DNA of 46,635 nucleotides from Alphaproteobacteria bacterium (lineage in GTDB: Bacteria; Pseudomonadota; Alphaproteobacteria; SMXQ01), in the NCBI GenBank assembly GCA_030831315.1, contig JAURLI010000070.1, positions 1 through 46,635 of the forward strand, in the 5' to 3' direction. The notes beneath the pieces were generated by a model. The model searched no databases. It saw nothing but the letters and a program-made list of their open reading frames with translations, and was not told the origin of the DNA. The position numbers were made by a program, and so were the translations under genes. Positions within the stretch are counted from its first letter, which is position 1. Each line of letters starts with the position of its first letter. This document shows positions 44,621 through 46,635 of this stretch, piece by piece.

Positions 44621-45775
44621 GTGACCCACGCCCTTGAAGGCGTCACCGTTCTCGAATTCGCGAGCTACGTTTCAGGCCCCTATGCGGGCATGCTGCTTGG
44701 CGATCTCGGGGCGGACATCATCAAGATCGAAGACCCCAAGTCCGGCGACCCGTTCCGCGGCTGGGGCGCGGCCGATTACTCGGCGACCTTCGGTTCGGTC
44801 AACCGCAACAAGAAAAGCGTCATTCTGGACCTGAAATCGCCGGAAGGGGTCGCCACCGCCCGGGCGCTCGCGGAAAAAGCCGACGTCATCATCGAAAACT
44901 ACCGTACCGGGACAATGGACCGGCTGGGTCTAGGCTGGGATGAACTGTCGAAAAAGAACCCGCGGCTGATCTATTGCTCGATCACCGGCTTCGGCACTAC
45001 CGGCCCCTATGCCCAGCGGCCGGGCTACGACACGGTGGGCCAGGCGATGGGCGCCCTGCTTTCGGTCCTCACCGACCTCGACGACCCGAAACCGATGGGC
45101 GTGTCGCTGTCGGACCACCTGACCGGCATCATGGCGGCCTACGGCGTGCTCGGCGCCCTGATGGCGCGCGAGCGCACCGGGCGCGGCCAGCGCATCGAAA
45201 CGTCGCTGCTGGCGGCCACCCTCGCCTTTCTCGGCGAAAACGCCGCACGCTATTTCGAGGAAGGCAATATCCCGCGCCGCAAGACCCGCACCCAGACGGC
45301 GCAGGTCTACGCCTTTGTCGGCGCCGACAAGAAGGCCTTCGTCGTGCACCTGTCCTCGCCGCCCAAGTTCTGGGAAGGACTGTGCCGCGTCGCGGGACAT
45401 CCCGAATGGATCGAGGATGCGCGCTTCAAGACCAAGGCCGACCGGCGCAAGGCCTATGACACGCTCCACGCGGGGTTCCAGTCTGTGTTTTCCACCAAGC
45501 CGCGCGATCACTGGCTCGATGCGCTGCTTGCCGCCGACGTACCGTCCGCGCCGATCTATACGCTGGACGAGGCGCTCAACGATCCGCAGGTCCGGCATCT
45601 CGGCATGGTCAAGGAACTCGACCACCCCAAGGTCGGCAAGATCAAGCTGCTGGGCGGCGCCGTGAGCTTCTCAGATACGCCGTCGGAAATCACCTCCCCC
45701 GCCCCCACCCACGGCCAGCACACGGAAGAAGTGCTCGCCTCCCTCGGCCTCAAGGGCGGAAAAGCCGCAGAATGA
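44621..45775 (+). CDS. Class III CoA-transferase (CaiB/BaiF family)
   Basis: A 384-residue enzyme that moves CoA between carboxylic acids through an aspartyl-CoA anhydride. The start LEGVTVLEFASYVSGPYAGMLLGDLGADIIKIE, the NRNKKSVILDLK and ITGFGTTGPYAQRPGYD stretches, and the catalytic Asp165 in VSLSDHLTG are all in place. GTG at 44621 is chosen: GGAGGAGG lies about 8 bases upstream and the fold starts at once. It overlaps the following thiolase-like gene (ATGA). The acid is unknown; the cluster suggests it is the compound taken up by the ABC importer. Confidence 0.93.
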   Translation: MTHALEGVTVLEFASYVSGPYAGMLLGDLGADIIKIEDPKSGDPFRGWGAADYSATFGSVNRNKKSVILDLKSPEGVATARALAEKADVIIENYRTGTMDRLGLGWDELSKKNPRLIYCSITGFGTTGPYAQRPGYDTVGQAMGALLSVLTDLDDPKPMGVSLSDHLTGIMAAYGVLGALMARERTGRGQRIETSLLAATLAFLGENAARYFEEGNIPRRKTRTQTAQVYAFVGADKKAFVVHLSSPPKFWEGLCRVAGHPEWIEDARFKTKADRRKAYDTLHAGFQSVFSTKPRDHWLDALLAADVPSAPIYTLDEALNDPQVRHLGMVKELDHPKVGKIKLLGGAVSFSDTPSEITSPAPTHGQHTEEVLASLGLKGGKAAE

Positions 45776-46635
45776 ACATCCAGCCCAATACCGCCTACCG
45801 CGACAAATACGCCATCGTCGGCGTCGGCAATTCGCCGCTCGGCAAGGTGCCGAACATGAGCGCCCTTGGCCTCGTCGAACAGGCCTGCGTCAATGCGCTG
45901 GACGATGCCGGCCTGAAAGCGAAGGACATCGACGGTCTGCTCGTGCGCGGGCCTGACGACATCTACACCTTCCACCAGGTGATCGGCGAAAGGCTCGGCA
46001 TCAACGCCAATTTCTCGACCACCACGACCAACGGCGGCGCCAGCCAGATCCTTTCGGTCATCATGGCGGTGATGGCGATCGAAGCCGGGCTCTGCACCAC
46101 GGTTCTTTGCGGCTACGGGCGCGATTCGTGGTCGCGTACCCACCGCACGGAAGAAGCGCGCATGCGCTCGGCCACCCGGTCGGAGGAAATGGATTCTTCC
46201 GAATTCGGCCCCGAATACGGCCTGTTCGGCGCGCCCGCCATGCACGGTTTTGGCGCACGCCGTCACATGCATCTCTATGGCACGACGCGCGACCAGTTCG
46301 GCGCCATCGCGGTTGCCTTCCGCGAACATGCGCTGCGCAACCCCGAAGCGATGATGAAAAAGCCGCTGACGCTGGACGACTACCGCGCCGCGCGCATGAT
46401 CGTCGAACCCTTCGGCCTGCTCGATTGTTCGCTGCGCTCCGACGGCGCCGGCGCCATGATCGTGACGACGCGCGAAAGGGCCAAGGACCTGCGCCGCAAG
46501 CCTGTGCTGGTGAAGGGTTTCGGCACCCACAACAACCTCAAGGGCTGGTTCGCCGACGACAACATGGTGAACACCGCCGCCGGACCGTCCTCGGCCCGCG
46601 CCTATGCGATGGCCGGCATCGGGCCGGGCGACATC
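45772..46635 (+). CDS. Thiolase-like protein (SCP2/acetyl-CoA acetyltransferase group), cut by the window end
   Basis: The first 288 codons of an open gene running off the right edge. The N-terminal domain starts KYAIVGVGNSPLG, with LGLVEQACVNALDDAGLKAKDIDGLLV and TTVLCGYGRDS as in lipid-transfer/SCP2-type thiolases. Where true thiolases have the nucleophilic Cys the sequence reads TTNGGASQ (Gly88-Gly89), so it should not form an acyl-enzyme. Such Cys-less forms are often encoded with a DUF35/OB-fold partner, which may lie beyond the edge. Its ATG overlaps the CoA-transferase stop (ATGA). Confidence 0.88.
   Translation, partial: MNIQPNTAYRDKYAIVGVGNSPLGKVPNMSALGLVEQACVNALDDAGLKAKDIDGLLVRGPDDIYTFHQVIGERLGINANFSTTTTNGGASQILSVIMAVMAIEAGLCTTVLCGYGRDSWSRTHRTEEARMRSATRSEEMDSSEFGPEYGLFGAPAMHGFGARRHMHLYGTTRDQFGAIAVAFREHALRNPEAMMKKPLTLDDYRAARMIVEPFGLLDCSLRSDGAGAMIVTTRERAKDLRRKPVLVKGFGTHNNLKGWFADDNMVNTAAGPSSARAYAMAGIGPGDI

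Overview
The window is chromosomal DNA of high G+C content from an alphaproteobacterium, probably from or near the Rhodospirillales (inference). The pointers are an ECF sigma factor paired with a ChrR-type zinc anti-sigma factor, a two-subunit glycyl-tRNA synthetase, a polyprenyl diphosphate synthase beside a DUF2007/methyltransferase gene, a TAXI-TRAP transporter, and an ABC/CoA-transferase catabolic cluster. I see no transposase, integrase, rRNA or CRISPR array.

Layout. Positions 1-3.8 kb hold housekeeping genes (aldo/keto reductase, SEL1-repeat protein, acrylyl-CoA-reductase-like enzyme overlapping pyrC). Positions 3.9-8.0 kb hold a four-gene minus-strand surface polysaccharide operon (two GT9 transferases, a GT2 transferase and an O-antigen ligase/polymerase). 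Positions 8.1-14.5 kb hold ygfZ, glyQ/glyS, a small zinc-ribbon membrane protein, a DUF2007-methyltransferase fusion and the polyprenyl synthase. Positions 14.5-17.95 kb are an AT-rich insert next to tRNA-Pro(CGG). It carries a degenerate receiver protein, a VCBS-type secreted protein and an orphan OmpR-type regulator. A perfect 11-bp tandem repeat lies between the last two, a plausible binding site. Positions 18.5-24.5 kb hold a cytochrome c, an unknown protein, a UspA/TAXI-TRAP set and apt.

Positions 24.7-30.8 kb form the most coherent regulatory unit. The sigma-chrR-SDR genes on the plus strand converge on DUF3833, CFA-synthase-like, DUF1365 and FAD-oxidoreductase genes on the minus strand. 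Both transcription units begin with the same promoter pattern, TGATCC-N18-TAAA(A/G)G, in the correct orientation. This predicts one ECF11-type, singlet-oxygen-like stress regulon that remodels membrane fatty acids. The methyltransferase lacks two bicarbonate-site residues of classical Cfa, so it may make methylated or furan-type fatty acids rather than cyclopropanes.

Positions 30.9-36.4 kb are mixed: an AsmA-like protein, an oxidoreductase/aminotransferase pair for a nucleotide amino sugar, an unknown helical protein ending in a FliM-like CheY-binding peptide, a DsbA-like protein and a fatty acid hydroxylase/sterol desaturase. Positions 36.4 kb to the end look like an uptake and catabolic cluster for an unidentified organic acid: MR/MLE enzyme, complete ABC importer, cupin, two tandem amidohydrolases, a class III CoA-transferase and a thiolase-like protein cut by the window edge.
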